A DNA stretch of 64,000 nucleotides from Lagopus muta (taxonomy: Eukaryota > Chordata > Aves > Galliformes > Phasianidae): positions 22,154,077 through 22,218,076 of the forward strand of contig NC_064438.1 in the NCBI RefSeq assembly GCF_023343835.1, read 5' to 3'. Every line of letters starts with the position of its first letter. Within the stretch, counting starts at the first letter, position 1. A program made the translations under genes and the position numbers. Positions 1 to 13,060 of this stretch are shown piece by piece. A model generated the notes under the pieces. It was not told where the DNA came from and ran no database searches. It worked only from the letters and a program-made list of their open reading frames with translations.

Positions 1-218
1 GACAGATGACAACAGGAAGAAGGGATGCTCTACTTCTTCCTGTGAAATATTTCTTCCTTTCTTGAAGGGATGCGGAGTCCAGCCAAAATGTGAATAGAGG
101 ACTTGCACCTTCTATCACAGAGGAGATTGTTCTGTGGGCTTGGGGTTCTTCATCGTTTTATTCTTTTAAAGTAGATGAGCTCCACGTGTTCACACAATAT
201 CACTTCAGGTTAGAAAGG

Positions 219-255
<37 letters not shown>
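219..255 (+). repeat. Poly(A) tract, 37 A
   Basis: An uninterrupted run of A from 219 to 255. There is no obvious retrotransposed body directly upstream, so it may be a simple mononucleotide expansion. Confidence 0.9.
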
Positions 256-257
<2 letters not shown>

Positions 258-3200
258 AACTAAAAAGGTGCAAAAACTCCACAGATGCTAGTGCCTTGCC
301 CCGCTGATGTGGCATGGACAGCACCAACCTGACCAGACCATCATGGGAGTGAGAAGCTGTTGTTCAGAAGGTCTCCAAGCTGACAAATTCTCACTTCCCA
401 GAAGGATGAGCTTTGTGCCAAGCTGTGTTGTTTGGAAACATGATGGTGGTATCAGCAACACTGAACCTGTCCTTTCTCCTGTTACCCCCTGCCCTTGGTC
501 TTGGTGCTAAGATATCTCTAGAACCATTGCTGCTAGTTGATAGCTTTTCATTTATATAAATATATATATATATATTATATTATTTTATTTTTTAAACTTT
601 TTCATTTGTTTTCAATGGAAATGTAGCATGTTTGGAACCGATCTCTCTCGGAGTCACTTTCACTGCCAGGGTTCACACACTGTCTTCCCCAGGAAAACAC
701 GCACTTCTACCTAATCTCACCTCCCACTAACCCGTTTGCCCTCAGTAGACATGCACAGTGGACACTGGTGTGCAGCAAAGCCACTGCACACCATATCAGC
801 TCTCAGACTCACGGACACGGCTCAGCTGGCGTTTGTCAGAGCTTTGGAAATGCTTCCCCTCTGTCCCTGTGGTGAGGAGAGGTGGAGCCTGCTTAGAGCA
901 CACACAGGGCAAACCCTTCCGTCCTCTGCCCTGGCTTGGTTCAGCCCTATTGCAGCTGAAGAGGGCAGAACAGCCCCTGCCAGGCCGGTGGGCTGCAATC
1001 TGTAGCACTTACTCACTTTCCCCCATGCCGTACCTCAGATAACATGTGCCACCCATCTCTGGCTCTGGTTGGGACAGTGGGAGCGAATGTGCCAGGGCCC
1101 CTGGTTTGCATCCTGCTGCCTTCAGGCATGTCGCAAGCTAGGCCAGAGCATTAAGCCTAGGTATCAATATGCAACACCTAGTGAGCAAAAAATAGTTTTA
1201 TTTGCATAAACTGTTTTAATTACATTTTTTTCCTGCCTTTCCCAATAAATTATGTGATCAAATTGACCCATTTATCTAAAGGAGCAAGAGTTAAACTGGA
1301 AACCCTCTGGCACAGTAAGCAAGGCAGCTCTTTATGTGGCCATAGCACAGGGATCTCTGTGCACAAAATGTCTGCGGCTCTGCTGATTGCACTGCCTTAA
1401 AGCTGTCAGAGCTGTTTCCTTCCAGGGAGCCAGCAGGTCCTCCCATTAGTTACAGTTTGAGGAGATGTAATAAGCAAAAAGCGAGTCCCTGTAGAAGAAT
1501 TGCTGCTCCACGAGGCCCTGGCCCAGAGATGAGCGAGGTAAACTTAGATGTTTAGAGACAGGCAGATGGGGAAAAGTACTCCTGCTCAAGTGTGCACAGA
1601 TGCATGGGAAACTGGGGCAGCAGGAGTAAAAATAACAAAAAGAGACTTTCCATAAGCTGCACTGGGTGCTAGGGAGGCTGGCAAGGCAATTTCCATCCTC
1701 TCCTGTTTTTTTAATGTACTTCTTTGCTCAACTCTGTACCTCTTTGTGGAGGAGAAAAAGAAATGATCTGCCTTTCTGTTTGCGGCACTGAAAGCTCCTT
1801 GGCACATGGCTTTTTTTCATGGAAGCCATCAAATGGCCTGACCTACGTGAGGGAAGAGACACTTGGCAACAGTGTCCAGGCACCTCAGTCAGCAGGGACA
1901 ATATCCCAGTGCTTGTGCTTAGCTGCCTGAACTGCCTGTGTGCAACCTTCACTCTGAGCACCTCTGCTTTTTTGCCTCTGGGGAGAAAATGGTGCCTTGC
2001 CTTGATCGGCAAGGTTAAAGCCACCAGAGACTTGCTGAGAAATGATTCCTGTCATCTGTCACTCCTTCCTGTTGGTTGCTTTGCAATCCCATTCTCATCA
2101 GTGACATCTTTCACCCAGGTACTTATTCCCAATAGCAGTGGGTGGCTTTTTCTCCAGGCAGCTGGCTGAAAAAGGGAAAGCATTTGTTTCGTTCGTAATA
2201 ACCGTGCATGCAATTGTGAGCAGCAGTGTCCATGGGAAGAGTATTTTCCCATGACTGGACACTGTAGATAGCTGTGAGCAGGAAAGGCCAGAGATCCCTT
2301 GCATTTGTTATGGGGGGAAATGAGTGCTCGGTGCAGCAGCAATAATGCAAACAACTCCCATCATCTCCCATCAGAAAATAGACGCAGCCTTTGTACTAGA
2401 CAAGCACAGGTGCTTTGCAAGCTTTCCCTCCAGGTTTATCTGCCTATCTCAGATCTGTAGCTATTACTCACATGGATAGTCCTGTGGATGGAAACGTGAC
2501 TGCCGGCACGAGCAAGGCTGTGGGAGGGGGAGAGGAATAACAATGCAAAGCGCCCTCGGCTTTTCGGTGCCCTGCCTGGCCAGCCTTGCCTGAGAGCAGG
2601 TTGCCTTTTGGTGCTCTGTGTGCAGCCAGCTCCGGGCTGTGAGGCAGGGAGGGTACCGGGAGGGCAGAGAGAGGCTGACCCAAATGGGAGGTCTCGGTAC
2701 TTCAGCTTTAATCAGTGCCTTCCTGCTGCTCTGAACAGAGGGGAAGCTGTTTTGTATGTGTTGCTTACAGTTTCATGAGCAGTTGCAGCAGCAGAGAGAA
2801 GGTTTTGTTTTTCTCAGATGAGCTCTTTTCCTCCCCTCCCCTTCCTTGCTAGGGCATCTGACTGTGAATAATACACATTTCTGCAGACCCCAGAGCTTTT
2901 ATTTCTAGCCTGTGAGCTTTTGGGTTGCCAATTTCCCCTACCCACTTCTTGCTCAGGCTCCTTGAGTCTTACTGCCTGCTGCAAAGCAGAACCCATGAAG
3001 CACATGCAGACGTGTCCTTCTGCAGGGCTCGTCGATGGCTGGAGCAGCCAGTGCCCTCCGGCCACAAGACTGAACTCAGCAGGGATAATCCTTATGGAAC
3101 AAGAGACCAAAGCTCTTCCCATACCAGCAGCAGCACGCGGGAGCCGTGGGATGAGCAGCAGAGGGCAGGGTGCCCGCATGTCTTCTCCTCTGGGGCTTCT

Positions 3201-4886
3201 GCTGACTCTGGCTGTGTCCCCCGTGCTGCTTGAGCTTTTGCTGATAGGAATTCTCAGACATGATTCAGGCTCCATCTATCTCTTTCTCATAGCACAAACT
3301 CAACCAGGTGGCCCGCAGGGTCTTCGGTGTCCCCTTTCCTTCTTATCTTATCCGTATTGCTGTTTGTTTGACCGATGGGTAAAACAACCGAAACAGGCTT
3401 GCAAATAAGCAGCAACATGCTCTGCTTTTGCAGATTCCCCTCTCAGCCCTGTCGAAAGAGGTCTTAAAAGCAGAGAAATGGTACGTTGCTCCCCCAGCCA
3501 TTGTATTCAATGCAGTAACGCCTATGCAATTCCTGTCTCCCTTGGAGACATGTATGATGTGTGTGCATGTAAGCTAGTGTATGTATACAGTACATATGCA
3601 TACCGTCTATATATTGTATATACGCACATCCCAGTACGTATACACACCATACAAAAGATAAAATCACATGCTTATATATCTATAAATAAAATCCTATATA
3701 TTTATATATTTCTATGTTTTCAATAGATATAAAGATATAATATAGAGATGATAGAATCAACCACCCTTGTGTAAGGCTGGCCCTGTGTTCTGGCACAAGG
3801 CATGTAACACTGAAGACGTTGGACTTTGGGATGGTTTTAGCCATACACTGAGGCCTACATTTACAGGTATAGCACTCTGCAGACAGAGGCTTTGCTGTGG
3901 TTAGGACAGTGGGATCCTTGTTGGCATGTTATCCAAGTGCTCGATAAGGTTTGTCTCATGGGAGCGTCTCGGTGTGGGAACACACTCGAGTATCCTTGTC
4001 TTTTGAGTAAGCCTTTGTTAGGTCCAGCGTGCTCACGCCTGGACAGACACATATCCCACCCTCATATGCACTTTTCTGTCTCTGCACGGATGTGGTTGGC
4101 AGCTGAGCGTACCCGTGTTGCAGAAATGTGGCTCTGCTTTTCCCATCTGCCATCGCTAGCACAGCACGGAACAACCATGTGTCTGTGCCGTGTTTCGCAT
4201 GCGGCTGTCGGTCAGAAACGCAGCGATGGAGCTGGAATAGGGCAAGGAAAGCCAATGCTTTATGCATGAGGGATGGTCACAGGATAAGGGCTGGCAGGGC
4301 ACTGTGCTGAGCCCAAGCAGCCAATGGCAGCCCCTCACTGCTCTCTCCGTTGTCATTTTCACCTTCTGCTGGAAGGAGGGTGGGCGTTATCCTGACCGTT
4401 GGTTACACTGGTATCGCACTGTGCGAGCTCCCCCAAACTCCACACCCCCAGGCTTCTCGCCTCCACACAACTGGTAATCCACCTCAGCCGTGTCCCGCCT
4501 CAGCCGCGGGCAGCTCCCGGCCCCGCTCCTCACCAACCTCATGGAGGGTCTCCTCTCCCCAGCCCCCTCCTCCGGATGCCACTGACACTCGTGCAGGCCT
4601 GGCGAGCAGGCACGCTGCCTCCAGGCCACGGACTCTGATGCACTGCACCTCACGTCAAATAAGCTCGCTGTGCCGGGTAGGGGAACGTGTCTCCTATGCT
4701 GTAATGTTCCAAATGCTATGGGAGGGCTGCAGAGCTTTCTGCCGGTGTGAGGTCCTCACCCGACTGTTGGCGAGATATGTTTCTCCTTCTCGCTTACAGA
4801 AAGCAGAAAGTTTTGTCCCACACCTCTCTGTACCCCCACCCAAGCACAGCCCTGCTGAACTGTTTCAAGCTGTCTCTCACTCACCC

Positions 4887-4888
4887 AC

Positions 4889-4914
<26 letters not shown>
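4887..4914 (+). repeat. (CA)n microsatellite
   Basis: An alternating CA run of about 14 units, ending in 'catacacg'. It lies inside the putative 3' UTR and is a likely length polymorphism. Confidence 0.9.
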
Positions 4915-4920
<6 letters not shown>

Positions 4921-5147
4921 CAATGAGAGAAAAATATCTAGAAGTCTATTACTACATATGTATTAATATGTTAATATCACTCTTTTGGAGAACATTAAAA
5001 TGTTATTACTTTACAGACTATGCTTTATAGTACCTGTGTGAAAGGACCTAGGACACTGGATACGAATAGAGCTATGTTGATATATCATAGTATGTACACG
5101 AGAAACTTCCTTTTGTCATATTATCCTTGTAATGTAAAATGATTGTT

Positions 5148-5170
5148 AATAAAAAAAAAAAAAAAAAAAA
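5148..5170 (+). terminator. Candidate polyadenylation signal merging into an A run
   Basis: AATAAA at 5148-5153 runs directly into 20 consecutive A residues (5151-5170). The upstream 100 bases are AT-rich, as at vertebrate 3' ends. This is the best candidate for the end of an upstream + strand transcript. An A run in the genomic DNA itself is unusual at a normal cleavage site and could instead be chance or the tail of an old insertion. Confidence 0.4.
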
Positions 5171-5344
5171 CATTTAAATTTATCTAGTTGGTTTGCTAAT
5201 TCTTTATATTATGATAAGAGGTTAACTTAAAGATCTGGATGGTGTAGCAGTTTTCCAATTGATCCTGGAAATGGATACCTGTGGATAACCGATGTTATGT
5301 GATATAGGCAAGTTATTTAGCCTGCTGGCAAACTTTTGATACAA

Positions 5345-5712
5345 TCATAGAATCGTAGAAAGGCTTGGGTTGGAAGGGACCTTAAAGATGATCCAGTCCC
5401 AGACCCTTTCTTTGGGCTGATTGCCACTCCTCACCAACTCCACCAACACTCCTCAGCATGTGAGGCTGCCCTTCCAACCCAGCTAAAACGCCACCCAGGA
5501 TGGGGCATCCACAGCTCTCTGGGCAGCCTGTGCCAGTGCCTCACCACCATCCAAGTAAAAAATTTCTTCCTGATATCTAGCCTAAGTCTTCCCTCTTTTA
5601 GTTTAAAGTCATTCCTCCTTGTCCTATCCCTATCAGTCTGTCTAAAACATCCATTCCCCTCCTGCTTCTAAGCTCCCTTCTAATATTGGAAGACCACAGT
5701 GAGGTCTCCAGC
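5345..5712 (-). mobile_element. CR1 LINE fragment (3' end), minus orientation
   Basis: It begins with the reverse complement of the CR1 tail ('atcatagaatcgtagaaagg'). It continues with the familiar CR1 text for 'lead-in to CCTTAAAGATGATC' and the pyrimidine-rich block about 'cattcctccttgtcctatcc'. It is 5'-truncated, as most CR1 copies are, and has no open frame. Confidence 0.9.
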
Positions 5713-8700
5713 AGCTGCGTATGGTATAAAGGCTTGGTTCTGCTTTGAGGTTTTATACTGGTGATTTGCTGTGCCCACTCATGTTTGCTCAGCTCACAAC
5801 AAATTGGTGCTGGGCAATTTGCTGGTCCCAAATGAAAGTAAATGCAAATTCTGGCCTTGGAGGGGGTTTGGGCTTAGTGGGTTCACAAGCTGAGGAGAGG
5901 AGGGCCTTGGGACAAAGCATTCATTCAAGAGTACAGAGGTTTTAGGAGAACAGTTGTGCACTGGTTTCAGAACTGAATGCCCCACAGTTTCAGCCAAAAA
6001 CAATGAGAGCCATAGGGACTGGAAGCAAGAGGCAATTTCCAGACTCAGAAATTAAAACAGCCAAAAATTAGTGTAAAAGTTTTGTTTTCTTTTTAGTGAC
6101 TGCCTTGAAGTCATGGAGCAATCCAAGTATTAGAAATAATGTGCCATTTTCTAGCAGCTTTCACTGATGTGATTAAAGTCTGTTTTTGAGCAGCAAGTAA
6201 ACCCAACAAAACCCGGCAGCAGCCATGGCTTAGCTCCAGCTCAGCAGGCACAGGTTTTGCTAGGTGCTCCATAGCCAGTGATGGAAAACTCATCCCTGGG
6301 GTTTTGTCTTTGCTCATCAATCAGTAGCTCACAAAGCAGGGCAGTGTTTCACTTTCAGCAGGTCAACAGTGTGTGAAGAGTAGGAATAGCAATCAAAATT
6401 CATTGCTGATTTGTAATTAGCTTCTTAGAAGTGGTTTTGTGCTGCGGACACTTCACCACTGCTGTTGGCACTGACTGCCTCCTTGCTGATAGCTTCAAAC
6501 CGAGGGCTTAAAAGCAAGAATCCTTCACTCAAAGTGCACAATCCAAGTCACTGTGAGAAGGGGAAGCTTGTACAAATTTATCTGATCTAGGACTAGGTTT
6601 GCCCTTCATTTTTAGGACCGCTGATTCTCATGTCAATATGAGTGAAAAGGAAATTGAAAAATTCCTCTGTGATGGTTGTCATAGCATTAACGCCTGGCAC
6701 ACTCTTCCCTAGCTCTGCTGGTGTCCTGGACATACTCCACGGGGATGGCTGTGGTTAGCAGCTGGTACTCAGAACTTAATTTAGGAAAAAAAAGAAAACA
6801 AAGGTATTGTCCCTTCGTGGAAACGGGAGGCCTGTGGGGAAAGCGGGCTGTGCTGTGGGGCTGGCCCCATGGCAGCACAGGGCAGAAGGCACAGGGAAAC
6901 ATTGACTGCTGCGTGCAGAACTGATGGCACACAAACGCTGCCACGGCTTATTTAAAGGGGCTCTAAAAATATCCAGTAGTCAAAGGCTCCTGCAGAACAG
7001 CATCTGTGCTATAACTAGGCTTCTCAGCTCTCTGAAGTCCCTCGTTTGAAGTTGTTTTGATCCAAGGGAAAAAACAAGTTTGTTCTCTTTGCTGCTGTCA
7101 GCCGTTGCTGTTTCTGGGGGGATGGTATGGGTAAGTAGTGTGGGAGACACAGTGGGCAGGGGGGTGCAGCCCTCTCTGTGGGGCTGTCAGCAGCCCCCAG
7201 CCCCCCAGATTCACTTTGTGGCTTCTCATTGTGCTTGAACACTGACTCTGGTGAGTGACAGAGTGCCCCCAAACTGTCATTGAGGTAAATATCTCCCACT
7301 CTTGCCCCCAAAATCTTTTTCTCTTACTTTTATGTACAGCTTTTGATCTCTGTGCCTTGTTAGGAACCAGTGATGGTATTAGGTCAGCTAAGAAGGAATT
7401 TTCTTACAGGTACATGGTTTGCAAAGTGTCATCAGCGTCCCCTTGAAAGTACAAGGATCAGCAACAAAACTGAATCCAAATTCCCTTCTTAGCTTGTTTT
7501 CAGAGATGATGCCAGTGTCTGGGGAGGAAGCTGATTGCCAGATCCCATTCCCTAACCTCTTTGCAGCTGCAGGAAAACCTTTATAGCTTTGCTTAGCTAC
7601 CACCCTGCTGAAAGCCAACAGCTTTCCAGTGTTTGGCCAGAGCAGGACTCCGCTCCTGGCTGCTCCCTTCTCAATGCACACCCAGCCCGAGGTGGGACCT
7701 CACACAGGACTTGCAGTTGCCTCATCACAGTGTTTTGCCCCTCAGCTTGTGAGCTGCAGCACAGGGGCCTTACCCTGCAGTAAAGAAACAGACACAATGT
7801 GGACACAGTTTGGAATTATTTACTTGTGGCGATTTACATTTTGTGCTCTAACAGTAGACGCAAAGGCTGAATCTCATGCTCTGTGCAAGTGCTTTGGACT
7901 GTGCGTACAATATCGTTTTGACAAACAATATCTGCTCTGTGCAATACACACATTTGGACACCGAAGGACTGAGTAAGCAGAAAAGCCTTCTCATGCTGGA
8001 AGGCCATGAAACACGATTTCACTTTGCTACTATTGTGCAGTTTGATATTACTGACAGAAGAAACAATATAAAGTGTCAAGTATTAGTTTTTGCTCGTCAT
8101 GCTTATCGTTCAGCAAATGAACCAAATTTATCTTGAGACTTAGTTACACTTCAAAATACATAAAAGATGCTGCCAAAGTTCTGCCCTTCAATCCCATCAA
8201 ACTTCAAACTGACCTAAAGAATGTAAGATGCGTGGTCCAAGACACCTTGGCTCCCAGATTTAACTAAACAACATTGTGCTTAACTCAAGCCCTGCTATTG
8301 ATATCGTTTTTAGACTATTTCCCACCACACTGCTGTTTGTGCATCATGTGCTTGGAAGGGATGAACAGTTGGATTATAATGCATAGTATGCAACTTGCTC
8401 CATGTCTTCATGCTGCAGAGGTGGGAAATCACTGCACAATTTGCCTTCTCAGGTGGCCACCACAGGAATCAAGTAAATAACGTGACTTGCAGTTTCCTGC
8501 ACGCCGTTTGGCAGGGATTGTGTGCAGAATCTCAGATTCGCAGCCATCAGGAAAATGCAGACAAACCTTAAGCTTCATTTGTAAAGTTCAAATTACAAAC
8601 TCCTTCATTCTGATAAAAAATGTGTCTTGGGACACAGCACTGATGACAAATCCTTGCAAAATTCAAAATTCTTTTGTTCAGAATTTTGAAAGCACTATAA

Positions 8701-8924
8701 TGCCTGAGAGCTGAGCCTGAAAGTATTCCCAGCCTTACCCCAGACTTGTTGAAGTGAATTTTCCATTAACTTCTGATGTGTTTCCTCTTTGCAAAGTGAA
8801 CATGGTTCCCATCATCATTCAAGGATACTTGGGACAAGAACTGAGGGAAATACTTAGTCCATTTACAGGACACCAACTGCAACCACTGCCCCTTATAACT
8901 GGAGAAAGGTCCAAAGACAGTAAT
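5713..8924. other. Intergenic sequence, nothing supported
   Basis: No open frame longer than about 115 codons, no recognisable protein, RNA gene or large repeat. Short frames on both strands overlap each other with no consistent splice structure. Confidence 0.5.
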
Positions 8925-8929
8925 AACAA

Positions 8930-8996
8930 TGGGTTGACAGTTGGACTAGATGACCTCAGTGCTCTTTTCCAACCTGAGTGATTTCGTGATTCTCTA
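8930..8996 (+). mobile_element. CR1 LINE tail fragment, plus orientation
   Basis: A short piece matching the CR1 3' end: 'ggttgacagttggactagat' followed by 'gacctcagtgctcttttcca' and a 'gtgattctc' end. It is only about 65 bases long. Confidence 0.75.
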
Positions 8997-9269
8997 TTTC
9001 AGGGACTATCAATTATCTGTGTTTTTTTTTTAATCTTTCCTACAGTAGCACAAATTCCCTAGGGTATTTTTTGTTGCTTTTTGTTGCTATTGCTTTATCT
9101 CCACAGCTTGTTTGTTTCCAGCCTCAATGTTTCATGTTAATGAGTTAATAGTAGGTAGAAGGATCAGTGCAACCACTGATTTGCCCTTGGGAAATCTACT
9201 GACCTGGCTTCTTGGTCAAACACATTGCTTAAGAACATTAATTGTCATAACTTATTGTCACCTGATGTA

Positions 9270-9345
9270 GAATCATAGAATCACAGAATCATTAAGGTTG
9301 GGAAAGACCACTAAGATAATTTAGTCCAACCATAAGTGATGAAAT
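9270..9345 (-). mobile_element. CR1 LINE tail fragment, minus orientation
   Basis: It starts with 'agaatcatagaatcacagaa', the diagnostic inverted CR1 terminus, and continues into 'ggttgggaaagaccactaag'. The copy is short and diverged. Confidence 0.85.
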
Positions 9346-10711
9346 GGGAATTTCCAGATACTTTTTGTTTATACATATAATGCTACCATTTCCCACAACA
9401 GCTCTACAGTTCATTTGCTCAGACCAAGTTCCTACAACCCATGGGGTGCCGGGGCTCAGGGCATGCAAGCACTGCCTGATACAGGCAGTTTCGTGGCATA
9501 AAGGCAGGGCACTGCACAGGTACAGGAATTTGATGACAAACAGCTCCTATTAACAAAGTTCAAAAGGGCCAGGGTTGGGCGTCCCTGCCCCTCCAGTACC
9601 ACACGTACGCAACATTCCTTCTGTTCATGGGAGCCAGCACCCTTAACTGCATTTCCTTTCAGTCCCCAGAACGGCTCCTGCCTCGTTAAATCAACACCTG
9701 GCAGCCTCTTAAGACTGGGCTGAATGCAAAAAGCATTCTTCCCAGGCTAAAATGCCAGACAAGAAAAAAGATCCAGTCAGGAGAGATGCATACATTTGTT
9801 TCCCGTTTCAATTGCATACAGCAAAGGAAGGAAGAACACCAATCTTTTAGTCTGATGACACCACTTTTTTGCCTTAAGACTCTTTTGTGGTTGAGTGTCT
9901 ACACTTATCTTTCTCTGCTATAAAAGAGCACATTATTTTTTTCACAGGAAAATCAGATTTCAAGGGGCTATTTCTTAGGTTCTGTAGGATTGCTGTCTAA
10001 TTACAGGGTGTGCCAAAATCACCAGGGGCAGAGGCAGATAATGCTGTTTACAATCAGTCACCAAGATGTTATAAAAGGTTCATTAAAATAAGCAGGAGAC
10101 AGAACTAGAGAAATCTCTTGGCAGCAAGACAAATATTTGGCCCTTCAGGCTTTTTGTTGCCAGCCAAATAGCATCATACCATGAAGTTGTTCTTCTTATC
10201 ATTATACCGAAAGGAAGGAAGAATTGCATTGATGCCAGGAACTATAGGAAGAACAGGCCAACATGACAATGAATTTTGCACTTACATGGAAATGATTATT
10301 CCAAACCTATAGGCATATCTACAGACAACAGAACACAGAAACTATTAAGAATTCGCTATTGACCATGTTTCTGCTACATTTAGTTTAATCAAGCGTCCTA
10401 CAGCTCTTTCTTAGTAAAACAAAAATCCATAGAACAAAACAAGAAGTCAATTTTTTTTTTTCTAATTAAATCTCCCCTAGCCAGTGGAGCAATAACAGAG
10501 GTTAAACCATTAGGTATGAGATTCAGTGGCTTTTTTTGTTGGTTTTTGTTTGTTTGTTTGTTTGTGTCTGCTTGTTTGTTTGTTTGGTCAAAGCTGTTTT
10601 TATCTCTTTCTTCAAAGTGACCACATTACTCGCTGCTACACCACCTATAATGAGAGTAGCAATGTAAAGATAACGTTCTCCACTGTTCATTGACCTTGTT
10701 GATCTGTTCAG
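9346..10711. other. Intergenic sequence, nothing supported apart from a (TTTG)n tract
   Basis: No coding or RNA gene recognised. A degenerate (TTTG)n tract lies at about 10541-10587. Confidence 0.5.
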
Positions 10712-11830
10712 TCACAGCATCTCTGAGAGTGGAAAGGACTTTGGAGATCATCTCGTCCAGTCCCAGCTCTGTTCAAAACAGTGTAAACTACAGCAGATTG
10801 TCCTACACCATGTCCAATCAGGTTTTGAGTGTCTCCAAGGACAAACAACCTCTCTTGGAAACTGGATCCACTGTTTAATAATCTTCACATGGAAAAATTA
10901 AAAAAAAAAAAAGAAAAGAGAGAGAGAGAGATTTTTCAGTGAAGATTTCTCTCTCTCTCTCTTTCTTTCTTTCTTTTGGTGTTTTTCTCTCTCATGTTCA
11001 CTTACAATTGTACGTATTGTGGTTTGTGCCCATTGCCTCTTATGCTGTCACTGGACACTACTGAGAAGAGTCTGTTTCCATTTTCTTTTCTCCTTTTCCA
11101 GATCAGGTAAGATTCCCCTCAAGCTTTCTCTTCTCCAGGATAGACAGTGTCAGGTCTCAGCTTCTTCTCGTACAAAAGATGCTTATCTCCTGTGATCATC
11201 TTTATGGCCCTTTGCTGCACTTGCTCCAGTAAATCCAAATCTTTCTTGCCTTGGAAACCAAGAGCAGGACACATCACTTTAGACCTGCCCTCACCAGTGC
11301 TGAGTAGCATCACCCCCACTGACCTGCTGGCAATGGTTTTCATAATGCAGCCCATGGCACTGTTGTACTTCTTTGATGCAAAAGCCCACTGCTGGTTTAT
11401 GTTTGTCTTGGTTTCTATCAGGGCCCCAGGTTCCTTGCAAAGCTGCTTTCCAGATGGTTGGCCCCAGCCCTGTGGTTTTTCCTCTTCAGTTGCAAGACTT
11501 TACATTTCATTTTATTGAATATTCTTGTCAGTCCATTTCTCCAGCCTGTTCACATTTGTCTGAAAGGAAGCACAAGCACTTTGTGTATCAACCACTACAC
11601 TCAGTTTTGTATCCTCTGCAAGCTTGCTTAAGGTATACTTTGTCCTGTCATCCAGGTCATTAATGAAGATCTTAAACAGAGATGGCCCAAATACCAGCCA
11701 CAGTCATCACTAGTTAGTGGCTTCTAGCTGAACTCCTCTCCTCTGTTCACAAACTTCTGTGCCTGACACTTCAGCCAATTTTCAGAGACTGGTTCTGGTT
11801 GTTCCCCCTTTCACTGCAGGGTGGTAGCCT
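10712..11830 (-). mobile_element. Longer CR1 LINE copy (~1.1 kb), minus orientation, interrupted
   Basis: The start resembles the inverted CR1 3' end ('ggagatcatctcgtccagtc'). After an interruption by purine/pyrimidine simple sequence at about 10890-10985, the element resumes with CR1 text such as 'cttctcttctccaggataga', 'atcatctttatggccctttg' and 'gtcatccaggtcattaatga'. The last is the RT-encoding 3' part of CR1 read backwards. The minus-strand frame at 11119-11355 (containing 'LLEQVQQRAIKMITG') is a remnant of the CR1 reverse-transcriptase ORF2 C-terminus. The copy is 5'-truncated and has no intact ORF. Confidence 0.9.
10890..10978. repeat. Purine tract / pyrimidine tract inverted repeat inside CR1
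   Basis: An A-rich run followed by (GA)n at about 10911-10931 is mirrored by (CT)n then (CTTT)n at about 10949-10976. A spacer of roughly 18 bases, including 'atttttcagtgaag', separates the arms. The arms are complementary and could form a long hairpin. Confidence 0.85.
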
Positions 11831-13060
11831 TCACCTGACAATTAACTAGACTTGTTTGGCTGAATCAGCAAAATGGGATGTATTCTAGATAAAGCCCAGT
11901 GTCATATGTTTAATATTTTGAATTAAGCAGAGGATCAAACTGACCGTGCAAAATATGAAGTTCTCAGAGTTTTTCAGTGCTACAAAACACATGATTCTGT
12001 TTTCAGACTTCTGGATGTCTTGTCCCTGTGCAAGTTCTTCAAAGCTGTGGCTACTACTTGAAATAAAGCAGTACAACAAGCAGTGTGCTTATGAGATCAT
12101 AACATCATTGCTGGCAATGCCAGCTTTTCAGTCCATCCAGACACTAAAAGACCAGTAAACAGTAACATTTAAGCCACATCAGATCTTGAAAGTGCACACA
12201 AAAAAGCAAGTTCTAGAGAGTATGTCTGGTCAGTGAATTCCTTCTGTCTGGAAGTGATGAAATACATGGCTGTTTGGAAGGGTTTTCTTCAAGTAATGCA
12301 GGTATGAGAATTGGGTGTGAAAGTTGACTTCAAACCAAAACCATCAATCAAATGCTAAGGTATGAAATGATCCCACTTCTTTTTTATAGATGCTGCAATA
12401 CAGTTACTGTATTTGAAACTTTTTCAAATCAGAAACTCCCAAACAGAAAAGAATGTCAATAAGCAGAAGGATTTGGTCCACATTTTTGGAGGTAATGTCA
12501 GCAATAACCTGTTGTCCATGTTTAGGGCTTTCATGGGTGATGTAGAAAGATAGAAGAGACAGGTAATTTGTTAAAGGATTCTGAAACTTCCATGCTTTGA
12601 ACAGTTTTCATGAACCCTGAAGCTACGGTATCAAACACTCTAATAAACAAAAGTGAAGAAAAATATTTGACTTCTTGTTTGGCAGTGTTTGCTTCGAAGA
12701 CTACACTGGGTGGTAGTATGACTGTCTCTTCTTCCTCTGTTCCTTCTCTACTTCTAGATACCCATCTAATGCATGTTCACCTATGTTTCCACCTTGCTTC
12801 TCATTCTCTTCCATACTACTGCTTTGGGTCAGAAGACAGCATTTATTTTTTGATCTTCATTTCTCACTATCTTATAAAGCATTATGAAAAACAGAGACTG
12901 GCAAAATGACTGCTGCGTGTTATGGAGCCAGTCCCCACTAGGGAGCCTGGGTGAAAGTGCCAGATGCCAAGGAGCAGCTCAGACTTCTGTGATCCCTCTG
13001 ATCCCCTCAGCTGGGAACTCTAAGAAATGGCAGTGGGCAGGCTAACAAAAGTAATGCAGA
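11831..13060. other. Intergenic sequence between CR1 and the SYT13 3' end
   Basis: No gene recognised. The longest + strand frame (12610-12909, 99 codons) has no domain I recognise and no flanking splice logic. Confidence 0.5.

Larger units (their letters stand above)
1..5150 (+). other. Putative long 3' untranslated region of an upstream + strand gene (possibly PRDM11)
   Basis: I see no coding exon here: open frames are short, or are low-complexity runs with no recognisable domain. The right edge looks like a transcript end, with AATAAA at 5148-5153 closely following AT-rich sequence. An internal AATAAA at 1244-1249 could be an earlier poly(A) signal. In human the gene lying tail-to-tail with SYT13 is PRDM11, so this may be the PRDM11 3' UTR. 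That is inferred from remembered gene order, not from sequence identity. The stretch also carries an A tract (219-255), a TA-rich tract (about 557-590), a TG/TA-rich stretch (3550-3720), a GC-rich patch (4400-4660) and a (CA)n repeat (4887-4914). It could equally be plain intergenic DNA. Confidence 0.33.

Noticed and set aside
11147-11663. + strand frames of 123 and 96 codons as a gene
   Set aside because: They are antisense to the degenerate CR1 reverse-transcriptase remnant.
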